Shown here: one piece after another, positions 19,083-28,856 of the stretch | How the letters are laid out: each line of letters begins with the position of its first letter | Numbering within the stretch: position 1 is the stretch's first letter | The notes under the pieces: generated by a model | Seen by the model: only the letters and a program-made list of their open reading frames with translations | Databases searched by the model: none | What the model was told of the DNA's origin: nothing | Translations under genes and position numbers: made by a program | Assembly: GCF_031181185.1 (NCBI RefSeq) | Contig: NZ_JAPSKZ010000015.1 | Span: 1 to 35,636 of the forward strand | From: Phenylobacterium sp. | GTDB taxonomy: Bacteria; Pseudomonadota; Alphaproteobacteria; Caulobacterales; Caulobacteraceae | DNA: 35,636 bases | Direction of reading: 5' to 3'

Positions 19083-20108
19083 TCAGGCGGTCGCCGCGCT
19101 CTTCGCCACATAGGCGTCGATCTCGGCCACGTGGCGGGCGACCGCCTCGGGGCCCAGGAAGGCGCCGGTGAAGCTGTTCTTGGCCAGGGTCACCAGCTCG
19201 TCTCGGGTGAGGCCGATGGCGTCGGCCGTCTCGGTCCAGTTCTGGGCCAGGTAGCCGCCGAAGTAAGCCGGGTCGTCCGAGTTGATCGTCGCCTTCAGCC
19301 CCAGCGCCAGCATCCGCTTCAGGGGGTGCTGCTTGAGATCGTTCACGACGCACAGCTTGAGGTTCGACAGCGGGCAGACGGTCAGCGTCATTCCTTCCGC
19401 CACCAGCCGCCGCACCAGGGCCTCGTCCTCCAGCGCCCGGTTGCCGTGGTCGATGCGATGGACGCCCAGCACGTCCAGCGCTTCCCAGACATACTCGGGC
19501 GGGCCTTCCTCGCCCGCGTGCGCCACCAGCTTCAGGCCCCGCTCGCGGGCCGCCTTGAACACACCTGCGAACTTCGACGGCGGATGGCCCACTTCCGAGG
19601 AGTCGAGGCCTACGCCGAGGATGCGGTCCAGGTAGGGCTCGGCCGCCTTCAGGGTCGCGAAGGCCGCGTCCTCGTCCAGGTGGCGCAGGAAGCAGAGGAT
19701 CAGGCTCGAGCTGATGCCGAAATCCCGCTCGGCCTCGGCCATGCCGGCCATCAGCCCGTCGGCGACGACCTGGAACGGCACGCCCCGGTCGGTGTGGGTC
19801 TGGGGGTCGAAGAACAGCTCCACGTGCCGGGCGCCGTCCGCCGCCACCCGCCGGAAATAGGCCAGGCCCAGGTCGCGGAAGTCCTCCTCCGTCCGGAGCA
19901 CGTTCGCGCCCTGATAGTAGATGTCGAGGAAGTCCTGCAGGTTCGAGAAGGCGTAGGCGGCGCGCACCTCCTCCACCGACTTGAACGGCAGATCCACGCG
20001 GTTGCGCCTGGCGAACTCGAACATCTGCTCGGGCTCGAGGCTGCCCTCGATGTGCAGGTGGAGCTCGGCCTTCGGCAGGCCCCGGATGAAGTCGGCGAGC
20101 GAGGTCAT
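19083..20108 (-). CDS. Adenosine deaminase family, adenine deaminase-like
   Basis: MTSLADFIRGLPKAELHLHIEGSLEPEQMFEFARRNRVDLPFKSVEEVRAAYAFSNLQDFLDIYYQGANVLRTEEDF...VGLDSSEVGHPPSKF...AHAGEEGPPEYVWEALDVLGVHRIDHG...NSDDPAYFGGYL. A TTG at 20114 is an alternative start. Confidence 0.93.
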   Translation of the reverse strand: MTSLADFIRGLPKAELHLHIEGSLEPEQMFEFARRNRVDLPFKSVEEVRAAYAFSNLQDFLDIYYQGANVLRTEEDFRDLGLAYFRRVAADGARHVELFFDPQTHTDRGVPFQVVADGLMAGMAEAERDFGISSSLILCFLRHLDEDAAFATLKAAEPYLDRILGVGLDSSEVGHPPSKFAGVFKAARERGLKLVAHAGEEGPPEYVWEALDVLGVHRIDHGNRALEDEALVRRLVAEGMTLTVCPLSNLKLCVVNDLKQHPLKRMLALGLKATINSDDPAYFGGYLAQNWTETADAIGLTRDELVTLAKNSFTGAFLGPEAVARHVAEIDAYVAKSAATA

Positions 20109-20191
20109 GGCCAAAGCATCGCCCCTCCTGCGGCCGGGTCAAGGGCGACGGAGCCCGAAACCCTTGTCCCGCTGGGGACGTTCGCCTGCGC

Positions 20192-21214
20192 ATGGACCTG
20201 GACCGTCTGCCCGGGCTGGTGCTGTTCGCGATCGGCCGCACGCCCGTGACGCTGGGCGGCGTCGTCGCCGGCCTCGCCGTCATCTTCGTCGGGTTCGTCG
20301 TCGCCCGCCTCGCGGGCGCCGGGCTGCGGCGGCTGCGGGGTCGGGCGCGTCACGGGGCGGCGGCGCTCTATATCGTCGAGAAGCTGGTCACCTATGGCGT
20401 CGTCCTGCTGGCGCTGGTCGCCGGCCTGTCGACCGTGGGCCTCAACCTGTCGTCGCTCGCGGTCTTCGCCGGCGCCGTAGGCGTCGGCGTGGGCCTCGGC
20501 CTGCAGGGCATCGTCAAGGAGTTCGTCTCGGGCCTAGTCCTGGTCTTCGACCGCTCGCTGGGCGTCGGCGACTTCGTGGAGCTCGAGGACGGCAAGCGTG
20601 GCGTGGTCCAGGAGGTGGGCCCGCGCGCCGTGCGCATCCGCACCAACGACAACATCGACCTGATGATCCCGAACTCGAAGTTCATCGAGGGGCCGGTGGT
20701 CAACTGGACCCTGCACGGCCACACGCGCCGCATCCACGTCCCGTTCTCGGTGGGCTACGGCTGCGACCGGGAAAAGGTCCGCGACGTGGTGTTGGAGGCG
20801 GCCCGCAGCGTCCCCTTCACCGTGCCCGAAACCGAGACCCAGAAGAGCCAGGTCTGGCTGACGGGCTTCGGCGACTCGGGCCTGAACTTCGAGCTGGTCG
20901 TCTGGCCCACGCTGGACGCCGTGAAGCGCCCGGGCGCCATGCATGCGGCCTACACCTGGGCCATCGCCGAAGCGCTCGAGCGCGCGGGCATCGAGATCCC
21001 GTTCCCGCAGATGGACGTCCGCCTGCGCAGCCTGTTCGGCCAGGAAGGCGAAGCCGCGCGGCGGGCGCTGCGTCTGGACGAGCCCGAGCCCGCGGGCGAG
21101 GAACCGAAGCCCGCGCCGCCAACGATCAACGACGCCGCCGACGACCTGGCCCGTCCCTTCGCGGATCCGGAGGGCGACGAGGGGCCGATCTACCCGGAGC
21201 CCAAGGCGTCATGA
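20192..21214 (+). CDS. Small-conductance mechanosensitive channel (MscS family)
   Basis: 340 aa; GVGVGLGLQGIVKEFVSGLVLVFDRSLGVGDFVELEDGKRGVVQEVGPRAVRIRTNDNIDLMIPNSKFIEGPVVNWT. Confidence 0.94.
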   Translation: MDLDRLPGLVLFAIGRTPVTLGGVVAGLAVIFVGFVVARLAGAGLRRLRGRARHGAAALYIVEKLVTYGVVLLALVAGLSTVGLNLSSLAVFAGAVGVGVGLGLQGIVKEFVSGLVLVFDRSLGVGDFVELEDGKRGVVQEVGPRAVRIRTNDNIDLMIPNSKFIEGPVVNWTLHGHTRRIHVPFSVGYGCDREKVRDVVLEAARSVPFTVPETETQKSQVWLTGFGDSGLNFELVVWPTLDAVKRPGAMHAAYTWAIAEALERAGIEIPFPQMDVRLRSLFGQEGEAARRALRLDEPEPAGEEPKPAPPTINDAADDLARPFADPEGDEGPIYPEPKAS

Positions 21215-21297
21215 GCCCGCGGACCCGCAGGCTGACCGAGGCGGCGCTGGCGGTCCTGGGCGGCGTCCTGGTGTTCGCCGTGTTCGCCGCCGCGTGA
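21211..21297 (+). CDS. Putative single-pass membrane small protein, 28 aa
   Basis: MSPRTRRLTEAALAVLGGVLVFAVFAAA*; ATGA overlap with the mscS stop; basic N-terminus followed by one hydrophobic segment. Confidence 0.45.
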   Translation: MSPRTRRLTEAALAVLGGVLVFAVFAAA

Positions 21298-21337
21298 GGT
21301 CGACGGATCGGTCCGGATCGGACAGAAGTGGCGCTTG

Positions 21338-22312
21338 ATGGCCCTGACCCTCAGCGTCCGCTTCGACCGCCTGCCGCTCCGCGCGCCGTTCCGCATCTCC
21401 CGCGGGGTGAAGACTCACGCCGAGGTGGTGGTCGTCGAGCTGTCCGACGGCGAGTTCACCGGCCGCGGCGAATGCGTCCCCTACGCCCGGTACGACGAGA
21501 CCCCGGGCAAGGTGATGGCCGCCCTGCGCGGCGACCCCGAGGTCCTGCTGGACGCCCTGCCGCCGGGCGCCGCGCGCAACGCGCTCGACTGCGCCTACTG
21601 GGACCTCTTGGCCAAGCGGGAGGGCGAGGCGGTGTTCGACATGCTGGGCCGCATGCCGCCGCAACCGGTCGCCTCGGCGGTCACCATCAGCCTGGACGCG
21701 CCGGGGGGAATGGCCGAGGCGGCGGCGGCGGTGGCCGACGCGCCGCTGCTGAAGGTGAAGCTCTCCGCCGACCGGCCGGCCGAAAGGCTGCTGGCCGTGG
21801 CCGAGGCCGCGCCCCAGGCGCGCCTCATCGTCGATCCCAACGAAGGCTGGACGCCCGAGATCCTGAAGGCCATGGCCGACCCCGTCGCCCGCTGCAACGT
21901 CGTGCTGGTGGAACAGCCGCTGCCGGCCGGCCAGGACGCGGCGCTCGAGGGCCTGCGCTATCCGGCGCCGATCTGCGCCGACGAGAGCATCCACACGCGC
22001 CACGACCTGGACGCCGTGGCCGGGCGCTACCAGGCCATCAACGTCAAGCTCGACAAGGCCGGCGGCCTGACCGAGGCCGTGGCCCTGGCCGACGCCGCCC
22101 GCGCCCGCGGCCTGTCGCTGATGGCCGGCTGCATGGTGGCGAGCTCGCTGGCCATCGCGCCGGCCCTGGTGTTCGCCGCCGACGCCGACTTCGTCGACCT
22201 GGACGGGCCGTGGTGGATCGCCAAGGACCGCCCGGGCGGCTGCCGGTTCGAGCGGGGCGTGCTCCATCCGCCACAGCCGGGCTTCTGGGGCGATCCGGCG
22301 GCCACGCCCTAA
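21338..22312 (+). CDS. Dipeptide epimerase / N-acetyl-D-Glu racemase-like enolase superfamily enzyme
   Basis: MALTLSVRFDRLPLRAPFRISRGVKTHAEVVVVELSDGEFTGRGECVPYARYDET...LKVKLSADRP...RLIVDPNEGWTPE...ICADESIHTRHDL...INVKLDKAGGLTEA. Confidence 0.92.
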   Translation: MALTLSVRFDRLPLRAPFRISRGVKTHAEVVVVELSDGEFTGRGECVPYARYDETPGKVMAALRGDPEVLLDALPPGAARNALDCAYWDLLAKREGEAVFDMLGRMPPQPVASAVTISLDAPGGMAEAAAAVADAPLLKVKLSADRPAERLLAVAEAAPQARLIVDPNEGWTPEILKAMADPVARCNVVLVEQPLPAGQDAALEGLRYPAPICADESIHTRHDLDAVAGRYQAINVKLDKAGGLTEAVALADAARARGLSLMAGCMVASSLAIAPALVFAADADFVDLDGPWWIAKDRPGGCRFERGVLHPPQPGFWGDPAATP

Positions 22313-22313
22313 G

Positions 22314-22344
22314 TTGACAGCCTGAGCGCATCGGCCGCTTCATC
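22314..22344 (+). promoter_or_regulatory. Possible sigma70/sigma73-type promoter upstream of the TPR-sulfotransferase
   Basis: TTGACA at 22314-22319, 17 nt spacer, GCTTCATC at 22337-22344 (7/8 to the Caulobacter -10 GCTANAWC consensus; spacer longer than that consensus). Confidence 0.3.
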
Positions 22345-22369
22345 CAAACACGGGTTTTCGGGGGTTCGG

Positions 22370-24199
22370 GTGACAGCGCAGGCCGCACAGCCGCCAAACG
22401 AGGCGGTGGGCACGATCGAGGTGGCCCTCGCCCACGCCGCACGCCTCCTGGCCCAGGACCCGCAGCTCGCCCAGGCCCAGGCCGAAGAGATCCTCAAGGT
22501 CGCCCCCGAGCATCCGCACGCCCTGCGCCTGCTGGGCGCGGCGCTGCGCCGCCAGGGCGAGACCGAGGCCGCCGAGGAGGCCTACCTCCGCTCGGTCAAG
22601 GGCTCGGTGAAGGACCCGCAGATGATCGCGGCGGCCAACGCCCTGGTGGACAACCGCCTGGCCTACGCCGAGCAGATCCTGCGCGACCGGCTGAAGGCCC
22701 AGCCCACCGACGTGGCGGCCATCCGGATGCTGGCCGAGACCGGCATGCGCCTGGGCCGCTACGACGACGCCGAGAAGCTCTTGTCCCGCTGCGTCGAGCT
22801 GGCGCCCGGCTTCACGCCGGCGCGGCACAACTATGCGACCGTGCTCTACCGCCACAACAAGCCGGTGGAGGCGATCGCCCAGCTCGACGTCCTGCTGGCC
22901 GGAGACGCCCACAACCCGGCCTACCTCAACCTGAAGGCGGCCGCGCTCGGCCGGATCGGCGAGTACCACGAGGCGATCGAACTCTACGATCGTGTGCTGA
23001 AGGCCCATCCCCGCCATCCGAAGACCTGGATGAGCTACGGCCACGCCCTGAAGACGGTCGGCCGCCAGGCGGATTCGGTGGAGGCTTACCGCCGGAGCCT
23101 GGCGCTCGCGCCCCACTTGGGCGAGGCCTGGTGGAGCCTGGCCAACCTGAAGACCGTCACCTTCTCAGCTGAGGACGTGGCGGCGATGGAGGCTCAGCTC
23201 GCCCGCGACGACCTCGCCGACGAGGACCGCTTTCACCTGCACTTCGCCCTCGGCAAGGCGTTCGAGGACCAGGCCCGCTACGAGGAGTCCTTCCGCCACT
23301 ACGAAGAGGGCAATCGCCTCCGGAAGTACGAGCTGTCGTACGAGGCCGACGAGACCACCACGCACGTCCGCCGCTCCAAGGCGCTGTTCACGCCGGAATT
23401 CTTCGCCGCGCGGGCCGGGCAGGGCTCCTCGGCGCCGGATCCGATCTTCGTCGTCGGCCTGCCGCGGTCGGGCTCGACCCTGGTCGAGCAGATCCTCTCA
23501 AGCCACAGCCAGGTGGAAGGCACCCAGGAGCTGCCCGACATCATCGCCATGGCCAGGCGGCTGGGCGGCGGGGCCAAGAAGTCGTCCGCCGGCCGCTATC
23601 CCGACGTGCTGGCCGAGCTCTCGCCCAAGGAGCTCTACCAGTTGGGCGAGGAGTACCTGTCCCGCGCCGAGGTGCACCGCAAGCTGGGCCGGCCCTTCTT
23701 CATCGACAAGATGCCCAACAACTGGGCGCACCTGGGCCTGATCCTGCTGGCCCTGCCCAACGCCAAGATCGTCGACGCCCGGCGCCACCCGCTCGGCTGC
23801 GGCTTCTCCGGGTTCAAGCAGCACTTCGCCCGCGGCCAGGGCTTCACCTACGACCTCACCGACATCGGCCGCTACTACGCCGACTACGTCGAGCTGATGG
23901 CCCACTTCGACGCGATCCTGCCCGGACGCGTCCACCGCGTGATCTATGAGCAGATGGTGAGCAATCCCGAGGCGGAAACGCGCCGGCTGCTCGACTATTG
24001 CGGTCTGCCCTTCGAGGAGGCCTGCCTGCGGTTCTACGAAAACGACCGGGCGGTGCGCACCGCCAGTTCGGAGCAGGTTCGTAAGCCAATCTTTACCGAC
24101 GCCGCCGACCACTGGCGTAACTACGATATGTGGCTCGGCCCGCTGAAGGCGGCGCTGGGCCCGGTTCTGCACGCGTACCCGGAGGCGCCCGCGTACTAG
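22370..24199 (+). CDS. Tetratricopeptide-repeat sulfotransferase family protein
   Basis: 609 aa, GTG start; N-terminal TPRs (NPAYLNLKAAALGRIGEYHEAIELYDRVLKAHPRHPKTWMSYGHALKTVGR), C-terminal PAPS-binding loop DPIFVVGLPRSGSTLVEQILSSHSQVEGTQELPD. Confidence 0.93.
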   Translation: MTAQAAQPPNEAVGTIEVALAHAARLLAQDPQLAQAQAEEILKVAPEHPHALRLLGAALRRQGETEAAEEAYLRSVKGSVKDPQMIAAANALVDNRLAYAEQILRDRLKAQPTDVAAIRMLAETGMRLGRYDDAEKLLSRCVELAPGFTPARHNYATVLYRHNKPVEAIAQLDVLLAGDAHNPAYLNLKAAALGRIGEYHEAIELYDRVLKAHPRHPKTWMSYGHALKTVGRQADSVEAYRRSLALAPHLGEAWWSLANLKTVTFSAEDVAAMEAQLARDDLADEDRFHLHFALGKAFEDQARYEESFRHYEEGNRLRKYELSYEADETTTHVRRSKALFTPEFFAARAGQGSSAPDPIFVVGLPRSGSTLVEQILSSHSQVEGTQELPDIIAMARRLGGGAKKSSAGRYPDVLAELSPKELYQLGEEYLSRAEVHRKLGRPFFIDKMPNNWAHLGLILLALPNAKIVDARRHPLGCGFSGFKQHFARGQGFTYDLTDIGRYYADYVELMAHFDAILPGRVHRVIYEQMVSNPEAETRRLLDYCGLPFEEACLRFYENDRAVRTASSEQVRKPIFTDAADHWRNYDMWLGPLKAALGPVLHAYPEAPAY

Positions 24200-24227
24200 G
24201 CCGCCGCCATGACCTTGTGGGGGAACT

Positions 24228-26546
24228 ATGAAGGCGATGGATCGAAACACGCGGCGCTGGTCGATGGGCCTGCTCGCCACCACCATGCTGACCGCCGTGG
24301 CGGCGCCGGCTGCGGCCCAGACCGCCAGCGGCACGACGCTGGACGAGGTGGTCATCACCGCACAGAAACGGTCCGAAAACCTTCAGGACGTGCCGATCAG
24401 CGTGCAGGCCCTGGGCACCGAGCGGCTCGACGAGCTGCAGGTGTCGGATATGACCGACTTCGCGCGGTTCCTGCCCAACGTGACGATCCAGACCGGCGCG
24501 CCGGGCTTCTCCAACATCTACATGCGCGGCGTCGCCTCGGGCGAGAACAGCAACCACTCGGGCCCGCTGCCCAGCGTCGGCGTCTACCTGGACGAACAGC
24601 CGGTGACGACCATCACGGGCCCGCTGGACGTCCACGTCTATGACATCGCACGCGTCGAGGTTCTGGCCGGACCGCAGGGCACGCTCTACGGGGCGAGCTC
24701 CCAGGCCGGGACCATCCGGATCATCACCAACAAGCCGTCTCCGTCGGGCTTCTCGGCCGCCTACGACCTCGAGGTGAACCGCGTCAGCCACGGCGACATC
24801 GGCTACGCGGCCGAAGGCTATGTGAACCAGCCGCTGAGCGACCGGGCGGCGGTTCGCCTGGTGGCCTGGGCGCGGCATGACGGCGGCTACATCGACAATG
24901 TCGAGGCCACCCGAACCTACCCCACCGGTCCGGTCACCATCGACAACGCCGATCTGGCGGAAGACGACTACAATGAGGTCGACGTGTACGGCGCCCGCGC
25001 CGCCCTGCGCATCGACCTGGACGACAACTGGGCGATCACGCCCTCGCTGAACATGCAGCGGACCGAAGCCGACGGCGGCTTCAACTACGATCCGCAGCGG
25101 GGCGACCTCAAGGTGGCGCGCTTCCGGCCTGAACGGCTGGACGACAAGTGGTTCCAGGCCGCCATGACCATCGAGGGCGCCGTGGCGAACCTCGACCTGG
25201 TCTACGCCGGCGCCTACATGAAGCGCTGGCAGGATTCCGAGACCGACTACTCCGACTACGCGTTCTTCTACGACACCCTCCTTGGGTACGGGGAGTACTG
25301 GCTGGACAACGCCGGAAACCCGCACGACATCAGCCAGTACATCCAGGCCAAGGACGCCTTCACGAAGCAGAGCCATGAGTTCCGGGTTTCCACGCCCGCG
25401 GACCAGCGCCTGAGGGTGACGGCGGGCGCGTTCTATCAGCGCCAGAGCCACAACATCCAACAGCGGTACAAGATCGACGACCTGGCTGACGCCACCGAGG
25501 TGCCCGGCTGGCCAGACACCATCTGGCTCACCAAACAATTGCGGATCGACCGCGACTACGCGGTGTTCGGCGACGCGACGTTCGAGGTCACCGACCAGCT
25601 CTCCGTCACCGGCGGTATCCGGTTCTTCAAGTCCAAGAACTCGCTCGAAGGCTTCTTCGGCTTCGGCACGGGCTACAGCTCGGGCACCGGCGTCGGCGGC
25701 TGCTTCGGGCCGCCGATCGTAGAGGGCGGTCCCTGCACCAACGTCGACAAGGTCACCGAGGACGAGGGGCACACCTATCGCCTGAACGCCCAATACAAGT
25801 TCGACGACGACCGGATGGTCTACGTCACCTACTCCACGGGTTACCGTCCGGGCGGCATCAACCGGCGCGGCACGCTGCCGCCGTACGAGGCCGACTACCT
25901 GAAGAACCTGGAGTTCGGTTGGAAGACCACCTGGCTCGACAACCGGCTGCGGTGGAACGGGGCCCTGTATTCCGAGAAGTGGGACGACTTCCAGTTCTCG
26001 TTCCTGGGGGCGAACGGCCTCACCGAGATCCGGAACGCCGGCAAGGCGAAGATGAAGGGCGTGGAGACCGACATCAGCTGGCTCGTCGCCGATGGGTTCA
26101 CGCTCACCGGATCGGCGGCCTACACGGACGCGGAACTGGACGAGGACTACATTCCCGACCCCAGCGAGCCGCCCGAAGCGCTGAAGGGCGCCTCGCTGCC
26201 CGTCACGCCGAAGTTCAAGGCCAACCTCTCCGCCCGCTACGAGTGGGACATGATGGACGGAACGGCCCATGTGCAGGCCTCGCTCGTCCACCAAGGCTCG
26301 GCTTGGCCCGACCTTCGGTCCTCGGACCGCGCCGTCGTCGGCAAGATGCCGAGCTACACGACCTTCGATCTCAGCGCGGGGCTCTCGCCGGGCAGCTGGC
26401 GCGTGGAAGCCTACGTGAAGAACCTTCTGGACGAGGAGGGGCAGCAGGACCGGTTCGTCCAGTGCGCGTCGTCGGTCTGCAGCCAGGTCTACATCGTGCC
26501 GATCCGGCCCCGCACGATCGGCCTCCGCTTCGGCCAGTCGTTCTAA
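24228..26546 (+). CDS. TonB-dependent receptor
   Basis: 772 aa; signal peptide, TonB box-like TLDEVVITAQKRSENLQDVPISVQAL, plug VEVLAGPQGTLYGASSQAGTIRIITNKPS, C-terminal beta-barrel strand ending IGLRFGQSF. Confidence 0.95.
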   Translation: MKAMDRNTRRWSMGLLATTMLTAVAAPAAAQTASGTTLDEVVITAQKRSENLQDVPISVQALGTERLDELQVSDMTDFARFLPNVTIQTGAPGFSNIYMRGVASGENSNHSGPLPSVGVYLDEQPVTTITGPLDVHVYDIARVEVLAGPQGTLYGASSQAGTIRIITNKPSPSGFSAAYDLEVNRVSHGDIGYAAEGYVNQPLSDRAAVRLVAWARHDGGYIDNVEATRTYPTGPVTIDNADLAEDDYNEVDVYGARAALRIDLDDNWAITPSLNMQRTEADGGFNYDPQRGDLKVARFRPERLDDKWFQAAMTIEGAVANLDLVYAGAYMKRWQDSETDYSDYAFFYDTLLGYGEYWLDNAGNPHDISQYIQAKDAFTKQSHEFRVSTPADQRLRVTAGAFYQRQSHNIQQRYKIDDLADATEVPGWPDTIWLTKQLRIDRDYAVFGDATFEVTDQLSVTGGIRFFKSKNSLEGFFGFGTGYSSGTGVGGCFGPPIVEGGPCTNVDKVTEDEGHTYRLNAQYKFDDDRMVYVTYSTGYRPGGINRRGTLPPYEADYLKNLEFGWKTTWLDNRLRWNGALYSEKWDDFQFSFLGANGLTEIRNAGKAKMKGVETDISWLVADGFTLTGSAAYTDAELDEDYIPDPSEPPEALKGASLPVTPKFKANLSARYEWDMMDGTAHVQASLVHQGSAWPDLRSSDRAVVGKMPSYTTFDLSAGLSPGSWRVEAYVKNLLDEEGQQDRFVQCASSVCSQVYIVPIRPRTIGLRFGQSF

Positions 26547-27415
26547 GCATCCGAACGGGCGGCGGACACCAGTCCCGCCGCCCGTTTCGGCATGTCAGTG
26601 GACACCTTGCCGGGGAACTTCGGCGGCCGCTTCTCCAGGAACGCCGCCACGCCCTCGCGCACGTCCGGCCCCGCGCCCAGCTCCATCGAGAGCGGGCCGT
26701 CCACGGCGAGCAGGCCCCACGGGTCTGGCGCGCCGGCATAGCCCCACAGCATCTGGCGCGTCAGCGCGATGGACACGGGAGCGGTGTTCTCGGCGATTTC
26801 GAGCGCGATCTCCTTCGCCCGCGCCAGCAGCTGCTCGGGCGGGACCACCTCGCTGACCAGGCCGCCGGCCAGCGCCTCCTCGGCCGGGATCAGCCGCCCC
26901 GACAGGCACCAGCGCAGCGCCTGCGGCAGGCCCACCAGCTTGGGCAGGAACCAGGCGCTGCCGGCCTCAGGCACCAGCCCCCGCCTTGCGAACACGAAGC
27001 CGAACCGCGCCCCCTCGGCGCAGAGGCGGATGTCCATTGGCAAGGTCAGGGTCGCGCCGACGCCGACCGCGGCGCCGTTCACGGCCGCGATCGACGGCTT
27101 GCGGCAGTTGAAGATCGCGCCCACGAAGCCGCCATCGTCCGGCCGCGCCTGCCCCGGCGCGGAAAAGGCCACCGAGCCCTCGCTCTTCGTATCGAAGGCG
27201 CCTGCGCCCGAGGAGATGTCGGCGCCTGCGCAGAAGCCGCGGCCGGCGCCGGTCACGATCACCACACGCACGTCGTCGTCGGCGTCCACCCGCCGGAACG
27301 CGTCGGCGAGCTCGGCGCCCATCTGGCCGGTGTAGGCGTTCAGCTTGTCGGGCCGGTTCAGGGTGACGACCGCGACCGGGCCGTCCGTCTCGTACAACAG
27401 CGTCTCGTAGCTCAC
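26543..27415 (-). CDS. Enoyl-CoA hydratase/isomerase family protein
   Basis: GTG start with GGGAGG upstream; MSYETLLYETDGPVAVVTLNRPDKLNAYTGQMGAELADAFRRVDADDDVRVVIVTGAGRGFCAGADIS.... Confidence 0.93.
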   Translation of the reverse strand: MSYETLLYETDGPVAVVTLNRPDKLNAYTGQMGAELADAFRRVDADDDVRVVIVTGAGRGFCAGADISSGAGAFDTKSEGSVAFSAPGQARPDDGGFVGAIFNCRKPSIAAVNGAAVGVGATLTLPMDIRLCAEGARFGFVFARRGLVPEAGSAWFLPKLVGLPQALRWCLSGRLIPAEEALAGGLVSEVVPPEQLLARAKEIALEIAENTAPVSIALTRQMLWGYAGAPDPWGLLAVDGPLSMELGAGPDVREGVAAFLEKRPPKFPGKVSTDMPKRAAGLVSAARSDA

Positions 27416-27500
27416 CGTCGCCTCCCGGGCTTTTCGGCGATTACGCGCGCTTGACGAGACGGCAGGCAACAGGCCGCGGGACCGGTGTTATACCGCCGCC

Positions 27501-28856
27501 GTGCCGGACGATACCGACAGCCTGATGCTTGCCGCGGGCGGCCATTGCGCCTGCGTGGCGCGCCTCGAAGCGCCGTGGACCGATCCCGTCGCCGCGCTCG
27601 CACGCTTCGCCGACGAGCCGTACGCCGCCCTCCTGCTGTCGGGCCGCGGCGGCTGGTCCTATCTGCTGCGCCAGCCCGACGCCGTGGGCTCCGCAATCGA
27701 GGACCTGTCCGGCCTGCTCGGCCCGCCGGCGGCCGGCGCGGACGATCCGCCGTTTCAAGCGGGCGTCCTGGGACTCGCCGCCTACGAGCTCTCCGCCCGG
27801 TTGGAGCCGACGGCGCCCCAGGGGCGGGATCCCGACTGGCCGGACCTGACGCTCGCCCGCTATCCGGCTCTGGTCGCCTTCCACATCGACAGGCGGCGCG
27901 TCGTCGCCATCGGCCGCGGAGCCGACGCCGCGGCGGCCGAGACCCGCGCCCGCGTCGCCCGTTCCTGGCTGGACGCGCCGCCGCCTGCGCCGCCGGCGGA
28001 CGGTCCGCTCGCCCGAACGGTGGACGTCTCAACGCCCCCCGCGCGCCACGCCGCCGCTGTCGCCCACACTGTGGCGCGAATCGCCGCCGGCGAGATCTTC
28101 CAGGCCAACCTGGCCCGTCCCTGGCGCGGCCGGCTCGCCGCCGGCCGCACGCCCTTCGATCTGTTCCGCCGCCTCGCCCGGACCAGCCCCGCCTCCTACG
28201 CCGCCTACCTGCGCCTGCCCGGCCGGGCGGTGGTGTCCAACTCGCCCGAGCGGTTCCTGTCGGTGCGCGGCGATCACGTCGAGACCTGGCCGATCAAAGG
28301 CACCCGGCCGCGCGGGAGCGATCCCGCCGGCGACGAGGCGCTGGCCCGCGAGCTCCTGGCCAGCGCCAAGGACCGGGCCGAGAACCTGATGATCGTCGAC
28401 CTGATGCGCAACGACCTGGCCCGCGTCTGCGCGCCCGGCAGCGTCGAGGTTCCGGAGCTCGCGGCGCTTCGCACCTACGCCAACGTCCACCACCTGGTCT
28501 CGCGGGTCCGCGGCCGGTTGGCGGCGGGGCGCTCGGCCTGGGACGCCTTCCTGGCCGCCTTTCCCCCAGGCTCGATCACCGGCGCGCCCAAGCTTCAAGC
28601 CATGAAGGTGATCGCTGACCACGAGCCGCCCCGCGGCCCCTACTGCGGCAGCCTCTTCTGGGCGGGCCTCGACGGCGCGCTGGAGGCGAGCGTCCTGATC
28701 CGCACCGTGGCGCTCGTGGAGGACCCCGCCGGCTGGCGTTTCGAGGCGCGCGCCGGCGGCGGCATCGTGGCCGATAGCGATCCGCAAGCCGAGACCGCCG
28801 AGACCGAGCACAAGATCAGCGCCATCCTGGCGGCGCTGGAAGGCGAGGGGCCGTGA
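27501..28856 (+). CDS. pabB: Aminodeoxychorismate synthase component I
   Basis: 451 aa; RTSPASYAAYLRLPGRAVVSNSPERFLSVRGDHVETWPIKGTRPRG, ENLMIVDLMRNDLARVC, HHLVSRVRGRL, FPPGSITGAPKLQAMKVI; followed by a pabC-like gene. Confidence 0.92.
   Translation: MPDDTDSLMLAAGGHCACVARLEAPWTDPVAALARFADEPYAALLLSGRGGWSYLLRQPDAVGSAIEDLSGLLGPPAAGADDPPFQAGVLGLAAYELSARLEPTAPQGRDPDWPDLTLARYPALVAFHIDRRRVVAIGRGADAAAAETRARVARSWLDAPPPAPPADGPLARTVDVSTPPARHAAAVAHTVARIAAGEIFQANLARPWRGRLAAGRTPFDLFRRLARTSPASYAAYLRLPGRAVVSNSPERFLSVRGDHVETWPIKGTRPRGSDPAGDEALARELLASAKDRAENLMIVDLMRNDLARVCAPGSVEVPELAALRTYANVHHLVSRVRGRLAAGRSAWDAFLAAFPPGSITGAPKLQAMKVIADHEPPRGPYCGSLFWAGLDGALEASVLIRTVALVEDPAGWRFEARAGGGIVADSDPQAETAETEHKISAILAALEGEGP

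Noticed and set aside
17659-20283. 874-aa minus ORF spanning three genes
   Set aside because: Alternate-frame artifact across the cytochrome, beta-helix and deaminase genes, each of which has clear homology in another frame.
24093-26294. 733-aa minus ORF opposite the TonB receptor
   Set aside because: Shadow ORF; the plus strand has an unambiguous TonB-dependent receptor.
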